Assembly: GCF_018704065.1 (NCBI RefSeq) | Contig: NZ_JAGUQP010000014.1 | Location: forward strand, 1-64,000 | Source of the DNA: Desulfovulcanus ferrireducens | GTDB taxonomy: Bacteria > Desulfobacterota > Desulfovibrionia > Desulfovibrionales > Desulfonatronovibrionaceae | Length of the DNA stretch: 64,000 nucleotides | Reading direction: 5' to 3' | Part shown: positions 51,631-60,413 of the stretch, in pieces | Layout: each line of letters starts with the position of its first letter | How positions within the stretch are numbered: the first letter of the stretch is position 1 | Program-made: the position numbers and the translations under genes | The notes under the pieces: model-generated | Told to the model about the DNA's origin: nothing | Database searches by the model: none | What the model saw: only the letters and a program-made list of their open reading frames with translations

Positions 51631-52512
51631 TTATTCCAGATTCTGTGCCTGTTCGCGGCATTTTTCCAACTCGGCTTTAAAGTCAACGGCAATTCGGTTC
51701 ATTTCTATATTGTGGCATTTGTTGCTGCAAGTATTTATTTCTCTGAATGTTTCCTGGAGCATAAAATCCAATTTACGGCCAATTTCTCCTGGTTTGTCAA
51801 TCAGTTCTTGCATGCTATTAAGGTGACTTTTAAGTCGAGTGAGTTCTTCAGACACATCCAGACGATCGGCAAGCAAGGCAAGTTCCTGGAGCATCCTGGA
51901 TTCATCTGTTTGTATAGAATATTCCTGGAGAAGTTTGTCTACCCGTTGTTTGAGCTCGGCATAGCGATTCTCGGCATTGTCAGTGGCCAGTTCTTCCAGC
52001 TTGTAGACAAGGTCGCTAAGCTTGCTCAGGCGCGTCTTTAAATCCTCAGCCAGGGCAACACCTTCTTGAAGTTTACTTTTATCCCAGTCTATCAAGGCAT
52101 TTTTTAGAGTTTTATGGAGGTCTTCTTTTAGGGCAGGGTCGATTTCTCCGCCTTTATCCCGCCACAAATTGGATAAATTTAAAAATCTATTTAAGTCCGG
52201 GCGAAACTCAGTGTTTGTTTCCTCGGCGAGGTTAGCTAGTTGCCCGAGCATGGCCACGGCCGTAGCCCGGTCAAAAGTTAAACCCAAAAGGGAAGGATCT
52301 AGAATTTGCAGGTTTAAATATAATTCAACTCTTCCTCTTAAGGCGTGATCCCTGACGACCTTCTCCCATTCTGGTTGCAATGCGTTCAGGCTGTGTGGAG
52401 TTTTCCATTTCAGATCCAAAAAGCGGCTATTTACACTCTTTATCTCCCAGGAAATGGCCCACTTTTCGGTTTGCATCTGAGCCTGTCCAAATCCTGTCAT
52501 GCTTTTAGCCAT
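51631..52512 (-). CDS. yicC: YicC/YloC family endoribonuclease
   Basis: 293 aa. N-terminal MTGFGQAQ with SWEIKSVNSRFLDLKWK, the YicC-like domain, and the C-terminal DUF1732 region ELTRLKSHLNSMQELI through GRKLDFMLQETFREINTCSNK. Characterised homologues cleave RNA. Overlaps the DUF4416 gene by 8 bp and precedes remA-like and gmk, the commonly conserved order. Confidence 0.94.
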   Translation of the reverse strand: MAKSMTGFGQAQMQTEKWAISWEIKSVNSRFLDLKWKTPHSLNALQPEWEKVVRDHALRGRVELYLNLQILDPSLLGLTFDRATAVAMLGQLANLAEETNTEFRPDLNRFLNLSNLWRDKGGEIDPALKEDLHKTLKNALIDWDKSKLQEGVALAEDLKTRLSKLSDLVYKLEELATDNAENRYAELKQRVDKLLQEYSIQTDESRMLQELALLADRLDVSEELTRLKSHLNSMQELIDKPGEIGRKLDFMLQETFREINTCSNKCHNIEMNRIAVDFKAELEKCREQAQNLE

Positions 52513-53056
52513 TTTTAATACACTCCTTGTGGTATTGTTCTCTTATTTTTCGCAAATGTATTTTTACTTTTTCTGAAGCATAGTCGGGAAAAGTCCAGGG
52601 CAGATTTTGAAAGTCGCCTTTGGTAAAAATGAGAGTTAAATCAGCCCAGATGCCATCTCTTAAGTAAATGCGGTGGGTAAAGTTTTTGCCTGTGGCCAGA
52701 ACCAATCGTTCATGGGTCAGGATGCCGGGGTCTAAGTTGAAAATGCGCTTGTTGCCGGGTGTACTGTTGGTGGTTTGCGCGTACTCGTTTTCAATGGAGT
52801 TGGTCCAGAGTTTGATTTCAGGCAGGATATCGAGTGGGACCAGGGGAGAGAAACTGAGTATACGTCTGAATATGGGGGTCCCCAGTTCCTCATCATAGTA
52901 TCTGGTTTCGGTGAAAGGGATAAGCTCACTTTGATAGTCAACTCTCCCCATTTTCTTTTCCAGGGTCGATAAAAGTCCTGGCCAAAATAATTCCCACTTG
53001 GCGCTTAAGATTGAGAGAATAAGTTTGCCTGGTTTTGGTATTTGGGGAGTGCTCAT
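52505..53056 (-). CDS. DUF4416 family protein
   Basis: 183 aa. KLILSILSAKWELFWPGLLS, VDYQSELIPFTETRYYDEELG and LDPGILTHERLVLATGKNFTHR cover the whole family, which is typical of Desulfobacterota. No catalytic role is known. First gene of the yicC-gmk-pyrF set, right after MITE B copy 3, whose outer end is 56 bp upstream of its start. Confidence 0.9.
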   Translation of the reverse strand: MSTPQIPKPGKLILSILSAKWELFWPGLLSTLEKKMGRVDYQSELIPFTETRYYDEELGTPIFRRILSFSPLVPLDILPEIKLWTNSIENEYAQTTNSTPGNKRIFNLDPGILTHERLVLATGKNFTHRIYLRDGIWADLTLIFTKGDFQNLPWTFPDYASEKVKIHLRKIREQYHKECIKNG

Positions 53057-53111
53057 TTTTCCTTCAATTATAATTATTTCTATTTCTTTTAATTTGACTC
53101 ATATCTCTTTA

Positions 53112-53429
53112 GAGCCTGTAGTCGAATCTTTTTATCAACTTAATTTCCCTGGTTTATTTCAGTCTTGGTTTCTTTCATGCTGGTACAAAGACTTGGACCC
53201 ATCTAAAGCTTGCTTGCGGACAGAGCATAAAGGGATATTTTGGGTAAGCAAATATTCTTTTTATTACCGATGGTTATGGCAAATATCGCAAAGTGTTTAG
53301 CTCATTCACCCCGATGCTCTGTCTTTTTCGCAAGCAAAACTCAAGATTGGGTTGCCCAAGTTGTTTGTAATGCATTTCAGAAACCAAGACTTTCAATCTG
53401 CGCTTAAAATATGGTTTGGCCATAGGCTC
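53112..53429. mobile_element. MITE family B, copy 3 (complete fold-back element)
   Basis: GAGCCTGTAGTCGAATC and GTTTGGCCATAGGCTC form the ends, with TTTA duplicated on both sides (53108-53111, 53430-53433). The two halves are imperfect inverted repeats for most of the 318 bp (e.g. GTCTTGGTTTCTTTCATGC with GCATTTCAGAAACCAAGAC; GCTTGCGGACAGAGCAT with ATGCTCTGTCTTTTTCGCAAGC), so the transcript could fold into one long hairpin. The mtaB stop codon lies in the duplication. Confidence 0.9.
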
Positions 53430-53430
53430 T

Positions 53431-54726
53431 TTATAATTCAACATCCAACATCCAACATTCAACATTAATCCCTTTTGGCTTGGCCTTAATTATTTGCCTG
53501 GCACAAAGGGATGGGTCGGGATTTTTGAGCCTGGCCTGGACATAATACTCGGTCATCCCCTGGTTTTCATTTTCCACTACCAGATGTACCTGGGGCAGTT
53601 TTACGAGTTTATTTAAAAACAATGTTTTCTTTTTTTGGATTAATTCTCTTAGGGCTGCAGCACGTTCTTTTTTGACGCTGGCCGGGATTTGATCGGGAAA
53701 CCTGGCTGCGGGCGTACCCGGTCTTTTTGAATAAGGGAAAACATGGGCGTAAGACAAGGGGATGTGTGCGCAAAAATCATAAGTGGTTTGAAAATCCTTT
53801 TCGGTTTCTCCCGGAAATCCAACGAGGATGTCCATCCCCAGTCCAAAGAGAGGCCAGATATCTTTTAATTGATGGACAAACTTTTCAAGTGATTGTGGAC
53901 GATAGTGTCCTCTTCCCATGCGTTTCAAGACATTTAAACTTGCACTCTGCATGGATATGTGCAGATGGGGGCAGACCAGACTAGACTGACTTAAAACGTT
54001 CAGGGCCTTGTCTGTCAATTCTGACGGTTCCAGGGAGCTGATGCGTATCCTCGCCTTTCCCTGCCATTCAGGGCCGAAATGTTGCTGAATCTGCAGGAGC
54101 AGATCCCAGAAATCTATTTTGGGAGTCAAATCACGGCCAAATTGTCTCAGATTAATGCCACCAAGGGAAATTTCACGCACGCCGCTGTTAAAGAGCCGCT
54201 CAATTTCATCTAAGATAGCCTTTGGAGGTCTGCTGCGGCTGGGTCCACGAGTCAGGGGCACGATGCAGTAGGTACATTTATGGCTGCAACCGTCTTGAAT
54301 TTTGACCACTGCCCTGGCCCGAAAGTAGTTGGAAATTTCAAGGGCAAAGGAGCAAGAGGTAAAGGGTAAGGAGTGAGAAGAGGTCGAGCAAAGAATATTT
54401 TCGGGTTGCAAAAAGAGATTTTTTTGTGACTGGGGAATAATCGTGTGGACTTCTTTTAATTTTTTTAATTCTTCAGCCATAACCTCGGCTGCACAGCCAG
54501 TAACTATAATTCTGGTATCAGCCACAAGCTTTGCCAACTGGCGCAGCAATTTTTTTAAGTCCCGTACAGCCCTGGCAGTTACAGCGCAACTATTGACAAT
54601 TATAACCTCAGCCTCTTGCGGGGTTGCAACTAGGTCATATCCTTTTTTTTGCCACGCCTCTGTTATAGCCTGGGTTTCATACTGGTTAATTTTGCACCCT
54701 AAAGTGGTTATGTAAAACTTACTCAT
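53431..54726 (-). CDS. mtaB: tRNA t6A37 methylthiotransferase MtaB
   Basis: A radical-SAM enzyme converting t6A37 to ms2t6A. N-terminal MTTase domain with TTLGCKINQYETQ and VNSCAVTARA; the radical SAM CxxxCxxC is CSHKCTYC (within DGCSHKCTYCIVP); the C-terminal TRAM-like domain is short. 431 aa. The C-terminal GINVECWMLDVEL is encoded by a heptanucleotide repeat tract and ends in the target duplication of MITE B. ATG 54726 chosen; 54744 is also possible. Confidence 0.93.
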   Translation of the reverse strand: MSKFYITTLGCKINQYETQAITEAWQKKGYDLVATPQEAEVIIVNSCAVTARAVRDLKKLLRQLAKLVADTRIIVTGCAAEVMAEELKKLKEVHTIIPQSQKNLFLQPENILCSTSSHSLPFTSCSFALEISNYFRARAVVKIQDGCSHKCTYCIVPLTRGPSRSRPPKAILDEIERLFNSGVREISLGGINLRQFGRDLTPKIDFWDLLLQIQQHFGPEWQGKARIRISSLEPSELTDKALNVLSQSSLVCPHLHISMQSASLNVLKRMGRGHYRPQSLEKFVHQLKDIWPLFGLGMDILVGFPGETEKDFQTTYDFCAHIPLSYAHVFPYSKRPGTPAARFPDQIPASVKKERAAALRELIQKKKTLFLNKLVKLPQVHLVVENENQGMTEYYVQARLKNPDPSLCARQIIKAKPKGINVECWMLDVEL

Positions 54727-54830
54727 CGTCTCTTTCATGTTCAAAGTTCAACGTTCAATATTCAATGTTTTCCTAATGTAAAATCTGCTTATTGTTCCTA
54801 TAGTTTTTTCATAATTTCAATCCGCAATCC

Positions 54831-55898
54831 TCAAATCTTGAGCCCCGAACCTTGAACGTTGAACTTTGAACTTCTAATAATCCCCGCTCCAAGGACCTGT
54901 CCTTGAGGTGAAAAGATGGCTGCCACCTGGCCTGGGGTTGGTTTTTTTTGCGGTTCTAAGAAATGGATATGCAGGTTATTATCTTTAATCTCTACCCATC
55001 CTTTTTTTGCCTTTTGTCTGTACCTGGTCTGGACCAGAATTTCTTCCGGCCACTTGGCAGGGGGGACCAGAAAGTTAACATTCTGGGCTATGCATCCTTT
55101 AGACCATAATTCTTCTTCCGGGCCAACAATAAGGGTGTTCCGGGCCAGGTCTTTGTTGATGACATAGAGCGGATGTTTATATGCAACGCCTATTCCTCTA
55201 CGTTGTCCCAATGTATATCGCCACAGCCCCTTGTGCGTTCCCAGAACTTCACCTTTGCTGGTTTTAATGGGACCTGGGCCAGGAAGTTTTACTCCTCTTT
55301 GGAGGAGAAACGCACGGTAGTCATCTTCAATAAAGCAGATTTCATTACTCTCTCTGGAGATGACAGGCTGGAGTCCCTTTTGCTCCAGTACCCGGTATAC
55401 ATCTTTTTTGGACCAGGAAGCCAGAGGGAAAACAACGTTCTCAAATCTGTGTTTTGGCACAAGAGAAAGAAAATAACTCTGATTCTTTGAGCTGTCCTTT
55501 GCCCACCACAGGGTGGGCTGATCGTCTATGATTTTTACTTCAGCATAGTGACCCGTAGCCATTTTTCGGGCACCAAGGCCAAGTGCTTTATCCAGAAGCA
55601 GGCCAAACTTCATCGTGGCATTGCACAAGGCACAAGGGTTGGGAGTATAGCCCTTAATGTAAGTATGCACAAAAGGCGAAATAACCTCCTGCTCAAACTC
55701 GTGTGAGAGATCAAGAATGTGCAGGTTTACCTGCAGGCTGCGACAAATCTTTTCTATTTTTTTGCCCAGTTGAATAAGCTCATCCGAGGGAGGCAGGAAG
55801 TGGGCGTGGACAGCAAAAACATCATGGCCCTGTTCTTTGAGGAGTAGCAGGGCCATGAGACTATCTGCTCCACCACTGAGAGCAACAGCTATTTTCAT
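54831..55898 (-). CDS. mnmA: tRNA-specific 2-thiouridylase MnmA
   Basis: 355 aa. The ATP-pyrophosphatase loop is VALSGGADSLMALLLL; the catalytic Cys pair lies in NPCALCNATMKFG (~residue 92) and SNEICFIEDDYRAF (~190). TLGQRRGIGVAYKHPLYV begins the central domain. The GGADS loop differs from the usual SGGVDSSV, and the last ~13 residues (SSKFNVQGSGLKI) come from an intergenic heptad tract. Works with a cysteine desulfurase not in this window. Confidence 0.92.
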   Translation of the reverse strand: MKIAVALSGGADSLMALLLLKEQGHDVFAVHAHFLPPSDELIQLGKKIEKICRSLQVNLHILDLSHEFEQEVISPFVHTYIKGYTPNPCALCNATMKFGLLLDKALGLGARKMATGHYAEVKIIDDQPTLWWAKDSSKNQSYFLSLVPKHRFENVVFPLASWSKKDVYRVLEQKGLQPVISRESNEICFIEDDYRAFLLQRGVKLPGPGPIKTSKGEVLGTHKGLWRYTLGQRRGIGVAYKHPLYVINKDLARNTLIVGPEEELWSKGCIAQNVNFLVPPAKWPEEILVQTRYRQKAKKGWVEIKDNNLHIHFLEPQKKPTPGQVAAIFSPQGQVLGAGIIRSSKFNVQGSGLKI

Positions 55899-56065
55899 GA
55901 TTTAGGTATATGGGTTAATGTGTATATGAGTTTATGGGTTAATGGGTACATGGGTTAATAATGGGTGTAGCCCATTATGTCCTAGTGTTGCACGCTCTGT
56001 TGAATAGGATTCCCTTCGGCAGATTACACAGGGCCCGGACCCCATCCACTCATCCTCCCATCCAC

Positions 56066-57529
56066 TCATATACCCAATGGATAACCAGGACCTGGCAGGG
56101 CTTGTTCCAGGACGTGGCAGACCCGGAAGATAATTTCTTCTCCAAAGGCCGGTCCGAAAAACTGCATGCCCACGGGCATGTTCGTTTCCTGGCCTAGGCC
56201 TACCGGCAAAGTCAGCCCGGGCAGTCCGCTAAGATTTAGAGAAATAGTAAAAATGTCGGTTAGATACATTTGTAATGGGTCGTCTATGTTTTCACCCAGT
56301 CTAAAGGCGGTGGTGGGTGCAACAGGAGCGCAAATAAGATCACAATTTTTTAGTGCATCTAAATAGTCCTGGCGGATAAGCCGTCGCACCTGAGCTGCCT
56401 TTTTATAATAGGCATCGTAATATCCGGCAGAAAGGACATAAGTCCCTAGCATGATCCTTCGCTTGACCTCTTCACCAAAACCTTTTGAGCGGGAGCGGAG
56501 ATACATCTCTATCAGTTCTGTGGCATCTTTGTCCCGATAGCCAAAACGTACTCCATCGTACCTGGCCAGGTTGGATGATGCCTCGGCCATTGCAATGATG
56601 TAGTAAGTGGCAATAGCATAGGGAGTATGTTTTAGATTGATGGGTACAATTTCTGCGCCTAATTCTTTGGCCTTGTTCAAGGCCTGTTCACAACAATCTT
56701 TAACCTCCGGGCTTAAGCCTTCTCTCCAATATTCAGAAGGGTATCCCAGGCGTATCCCCTTGAGGTCATTCGCCTTCTGCAAGCTCTGAACATAATCAGG
56801 CACATCTTTCTGACTGCTTGTGGAGTCTTTGGGATCATGGCCGGCAATTACTTGCAGCATGAGCGCTGCATCCTGGACTGACCTGGTCATGGGGCCGGCC
56901 TGGTCCAGTGATGAGCCATAGGCAATGAGTCCGAAACGCGAGACCCGGCCATAGGTTGGCTTTAAACCAACAATACCGCAAAAACCAGAAGGTTGACGAA
57001 TAGACCCGCCAGTATCAGTACCTATTGAAGCAAAAGCTTGTGCTGCGGCCACACTGGCTGCTGAACCGCCACTGGAACCACCGGGAACCCTGGTTAAATC
57101 CCAGGGGTTTTTGGTGGGGCCAAATGCGGAATTTTCCGTGGACGAGCCCATGGCAAATTCATCCATATTGGTTTTACCCAGGATGATGCTTCCGGCCTGT
57201 TTTAGCTTTTCCACTAGAGTTGCGTCATAACAGGGGGTGAAATTTTCCAGGATTTTTGAAGCACAGGTAGTGCGTAATCCTTTGGTGGCAATGACATCTT
57301 TGATGACGATAGGTACACCCCATAATGGTTTGTCCGGGTCAGGCCCCTGGTTGTCCATCTGTTTTGCCTGCTCAAGTGCCTGTTCCGCACAGGTGGTAAT
57401 CAGTGCGTTTAGTTGTGGCTCAGTCTTTTCAATTACTTGCAGACATTCAGTTACGACCTCTTTAACGCTGGCTTCTCTGCGAAGCAAAATGTCTCTGATT
57501 TGGGTAAGATTTTTTATCGCAAGTTCCAT
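56066..57529 (-). CDS. gatA: Asp/Glu-tRNA amidotransferase subunit A
   Basis: 487 aa. An amidase-signature enzyme that frees ammonia from glutamine to convert misacylated Glu-tRNA(Gln)/Asp-tRNA(Asn). The Ser-cisSer-Lys triad is visible: Lys in [10 protein letters not shown], and the two Ser in [15 protein letters not shown] with [13 protein letters not shown]. Downstream of gatC; gatB is not adjacent. Confidence 0.95.
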   Translation of the reverse strand: MELAIKNLTQIRDILLRREASVKEVVTECLQVIEKTEPQLNALITTCAEQALEQAKQMDNQGPDPDKPLWGVPIVIKDVIATKGLRTTCASKILENFTPCYDATLVEKLKQAGSIILGKTNMDEFAMGSSTENSAFGPTKNPWDLTRVPGGSSGGSAASVAAAQAFASIGTDTGGSIRQPSGFCGIVGLKPTYGRVSRFGLIAYGSSLDQAGPMTRSVQDAALMLQVIAGHDPKDSTSSQKDVPDYVQSLQKANDLKGIRLGYPSEYWREGLSPEVKDCCEQALNKAKELGAEIVPINLKHTPYAIATYYIIAMAEASSNLARYDGVRFGYRDKDATELIEMYLRSRSKGFGEEVKRRIMLGTYVLSAGYYDAYYKKAAQVRRLIRQDYLDALKNCDLICAPVAPTTAFRLGENIDDPLQMYLTDIFTISLNLSGLPGLTLPVGLGQETNMPVGMQFFGPAFGEEIIFRVCHVLEQALPGPGYPLGI

Positions 57530-57638
57530 TTTTGCTCTCGTCTTATAAGGTTTATAGTTTTTGTGTCGTTTGATGTTCTACAGGGTAGTGGAACAGCGCG
57601 CCACGTCCCTACACAGGCGCCTACTTTACATCCCCAGG

Positions 57639-57923
57639 TTAAATAATTCTGGGGACAATAAGATACTGGCCGTCGTCTTCAGGGGCATTGGCCAGTAATT
57701 CCTCGCGTGTGAATTTTTTTTCGACAACGTCTTCCCGAAGTACGGTGGTCTGGTCTACTGGTGAATAAAGTGGCTCTACATCTGTGGTCTCAAGCTCATT
57801 TAATTTTTGCATATACTCTATAATGCTGGATAATTGTCCTGCAAATTGGTCGAGTTTATTTTCTTCCAGGGATAGCCTGGACAGAGTGGCGATTTTTGCA
57901 ACGTCTTCTTTACTAATACTCAT
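57639..57923 (-). CDS. gatC: Asp/Glu-tRNA amidotransferase subunit C
   Basis: 94 aa. ISKEDVAKIATLSRLSLEEN at the start and the conserved late motif EPLYSPVDQTTVLREDVVEK; stabilises the GatA-GatB interface. It is 110 bp upstream of gatA in the same orientation. Confidence 0.95.
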   Translation of the reverse strand: MSISKEDVAKIATLSRLSLEENKLDQFAGQLSSIIEYMQKLNELETTDVEPLYSPVDQTTVLREDVVEKKFTREELLANAPEDDGQYLIVPRII

Positions 57924-57934
57924 TTTTTTCTCCT

Positions 57935-59914
57935 TTACTGGACAAGTTGTTCAGAATCCGGGGTTTGGACAGTACTATTTTGTTCAAGTCTTAACTTTTC
58001 TAGTCTCTGGGCCCGTCTTTCGGTCCTGAATTCTATCTTTGCTTCAATACTTGTCATGTTTGCAGGAATAAGACCTGAACTTGAAGGTTGAAATACAAAA
58101 AGATCCTGGCTCGCTTGACCATGCTCATCCCAGGATATGGGGGCCATGGTCCAGTCCATGTCCTGAATCTGAGCCAATATTTGATTGATCTTTGAAGAGC
58201 GCCAGGAGTCTGATAGCGTCCCAAGCATAGTTGAAAATCGGACAAAATCAAAGCCCAGAGCAACCCAGAAGTCCGGCTCGCCCTGGACGGTCTGGTCGAG
58301 CAGTTTTTTTAGCTGGGTCACTTTTGCCCCATGGTTTTCTGGCCACCATGCCCCGGGCACCAGGGCCAGGGAAAAATAGTGTACTTCCAACTCCTTGGGG
58401 TTAAACCCTTGTGCCCATAACATGGGGCCCAGGAAAAGGAGCCGGTTTTCGTCGTAGAAAAAGAATTGGGGAATTATAGCCCTGACCCGTGACAGGGAGT
58501 CCGGGATAAATACGGCTTGAAAGTCTGGATCAGGGTTTTGCAAGGGATCGTTCTTGTCCTTAATATTTAAAAAAGAGGCGACTATTTTCCCCCATTTGGT
58601 GGGCTGATCCGGTGGATAGCTCTTAAGACCGGTAATTTTAGCCCCCAATTTGGAAGATTCTTCCCAGAATATCTTGGCCATTTTCCGACCGTAATTTTCT
58701 TCCGGATAGAGAATAGCCAAGTTGGTAAAATTTAGATCTAGAATGACTTTTTTGATTAAGGCCCGAACCTGGTCTCTGGGGCTGGGAAAAAATCGCCACC
58801 CGGCTTGACCTTCTTGCTCTATAGTAGGCAGAAAGGTGAAAAAAAGCTTACGCTCATTTTCGCCGAGTTTTGTTAGCTCTTCCCAGTTTTTTTTCAGAAG
58901 CGGCCCCCCAAAAATAAGAGTTTCGCTTTCATTGTGCAGGACGTTTTGCCAGTCAGGCGCGTTTGTATTTATGGTCTTGATTTTTATTTGCACGCCATCT
59001 TGTAGAAGTGCCCATTGAGCCAGACTTGCTCCCCGCAAAATCTTCCATCCGATTGTTGCATAAGGACCACTTAGAGGGAGGGTCAGTCCTATGGTTTGAC
59101 TTGGTTTACCCAACTTTTTTTCCCAGAAATTAAACTCAGCTAAAAAGGGCTCTACATCTGTAAATTTTCCGTTTTGAATAAGACTGTTTAAATTGGGCCA
59201 GATACGTGGCCAGCAGGAGTTATCAGCTTTGAGTTTCTGAATAGAATAGACCCAAAAGACAATATTTTGCGGGAAGTCCCATTTTTGGGCCGGGTCCAGA
59301 GTTAATTTAATGGTCTGGAGTTCTGCCGGTGCGAGTTGTTCTAAGAAATTAGCCAGATGAGTTTCCAGGGCAATTTTGGACTCGTTGTCACTGGCTTGTT
59401 CATGCAACTCTTTATATACTTGCAGGGCCTGATCCCAATTTTTTTGGGCGAAATAATGTTTGGCCAAAACATAGCCAGCCTCAAGCCTTAACGAGAACGG
59501 ATAGTTATTGTTGACTATCAGTCTGGACAGGTATTCTTCATAGACAGAGTCAGACTGGGTTTGTTTCAGGGCCCGGGAGTAAAGCTTGTGCCAATGCCAG
59601 GAGTTTTTTACCTGAGGCGTGAGCTTAGCCCAATGTTTGAGTGCTGTTAGTGCCTGGTGATAGTCTTTATTGTGCATGGCACTTAAGGCCAGTCTTTCCC
59701 AGGCGGTTATTCTGATTTTCTGGTCCAGGTCAGGCGTAAGAAGAATTTGAGCATATAGTTTCTGGCTCAAAGTAAAATTTTTACCTTCCCATGCCTGGTC
59801 GGCCTTTTGGATTAAAAGGGCAGCTTCTGGCATGGGGTGCATGAGGCTTTTTTTCGGAGCGCAGGCTGTTAAAAATAGAATCAGGCAAAAGATAGATATT
59901 TTTACTAGTTTCAT
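57935..59914 (-). CDS. LpoA-like lipoprotein / penicillin-binding protein activator
   Basis: 659 aa. The signal LVKISIFCLILFLTAC has its lipobox Cys at 18. The N-terminal half is TPR-like helices (e.g. AWEGKNFTLSQKLYAQILL, DQALQVYKELHEQA); the second half is a periplasmic-binding-protein fold beginning TIGLTLPLSGPYATIGWKIL, as in LpoA, which stimulates PBP1A. ATG 59914 is chosen; the longer frame from 59998 would place the signal internally. Starts gatC-gatA side of a minus-strand unit. Confidence 0.82.
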   Translation of the reverse strand: MKLVKISIFCLILFLTACAPKKSLMHPMPEAALLIQKADQAWEGKNFTLSQKLYAQILLTPDLDQKIRITAWERLALSAMHNKDYHQALTALKHWAKLTPQVKNSWHWHKLYSRALKQTQSDSVYEEYLSRLIVNNNYPFSLRLEAGYVLAKHYFAQKNWDQALQVYKELHEQASDNESKIALETHLANFLEQLAPAELQTIKLTLDPAQKWDFPQNIVFWVYSIQKLKADNSCWPRIWPNLNSLIQNGKFTDVEPFLAEFNFWEKKLGKPSQTIGLTLPLSGPYATIGWKILRGASLAQWALLQDGVQIKIKTINTNAPDWQNVLHNESETLIFGGPLLKKNWEELTKLGENERKLFFTFLPTIEQEGQAGWRFFPSPRDQVRALIKKVILDLNFTNLAILYPEENYGRKMAKIFWEESSKLGAKITGLKSYPPDQPTKWGKIVASFLNIKDKNDPLQNPDPDFQAVFIPDSLSRVRAIIPQFFFYDENRLLFLGPMLWAQGFNPKELEVHYFSLALVPGAWWPENHGAKVTQLKKLLDQTVQGEPDFWVALGFDFVRFSTMLGTLSDSWRSSKINQILAQIQDMDWTMAPISWDEHGQASQDLFVFQPSSSGLIPANMTSIEAKIEFRTERRAQRLEKLRLEQNSTVQTPDSEQLVQ

Positions 59915-60019
59915 GGGGTTCATTGGGTTAATTGATGATTGAAATTCAAGGGAAGCCCTATGTGCCTGCCCTTGAGTCCTTTTTGTTAATTGATTCAACT
60001 TTTGGAGTTAATTTACGAT

Positions 60020-60250
60020 CACATTTCCTTCAATGCTAACAAAGACTTGGACACATCTAAGGCTTGCTTGCGGGCTGTGCATAAAGGGGTTTTTTAGTTG
60101 AATGTTATTCAAAGCTTTTTCTGTATTCATGATATATTTCGCAATTTTTGTGAGGTAGTCTCCCTATGCACATCTTTTCCGCAGGCTTCGCCAAGATGTG
60201 TTGCCCAAGCCGTCTGTAATGCATTTCAGAAAATGCGCTCTCCAAAAGTG
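60020..60250. mobile_element. MITE family B, copy 4 (degenerate)
   Basis: ACAAAGACTTGGACACATC, GGCTTGCTTGCGGGC, GCCCAAGCCGTCTGTAATGC and ATTTCAGAAA match inner segments of family B in the right order, but the terminal repeats are not recognisable. It fills the 59915-60346 gap between dnaK and the LpoA-like gene together with a terminator. Confidence 0.65.
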
Positions 60251-60346
60251 TTGAAATTATCGCGAGTTAGACAACTCCGAAAGTTGATTTAATTGAGTTA
60301 AAAAAAGTAGTTAATCCTTTAGTCATGAAAATTATGACCAGAAATT

Positions 60347-60380
60347 AAAAAGGCCTGGTTCAATGTCCAGGCCTTAGGTT
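60347..60380 (-). terminator. Rho-independent terminator of dnaK
   Basis: Read on the minus strand: AAGGCCTGG-ACATTGAA-CCAGGCC followed by TTTTTAA. Located 34 bp past the dnaK stop. Confidence 0.9.
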
Positions 60381-60413
60381 ATAGGTAGGGGTTTTACAAA
60401 CTGTCAAGGAGTG

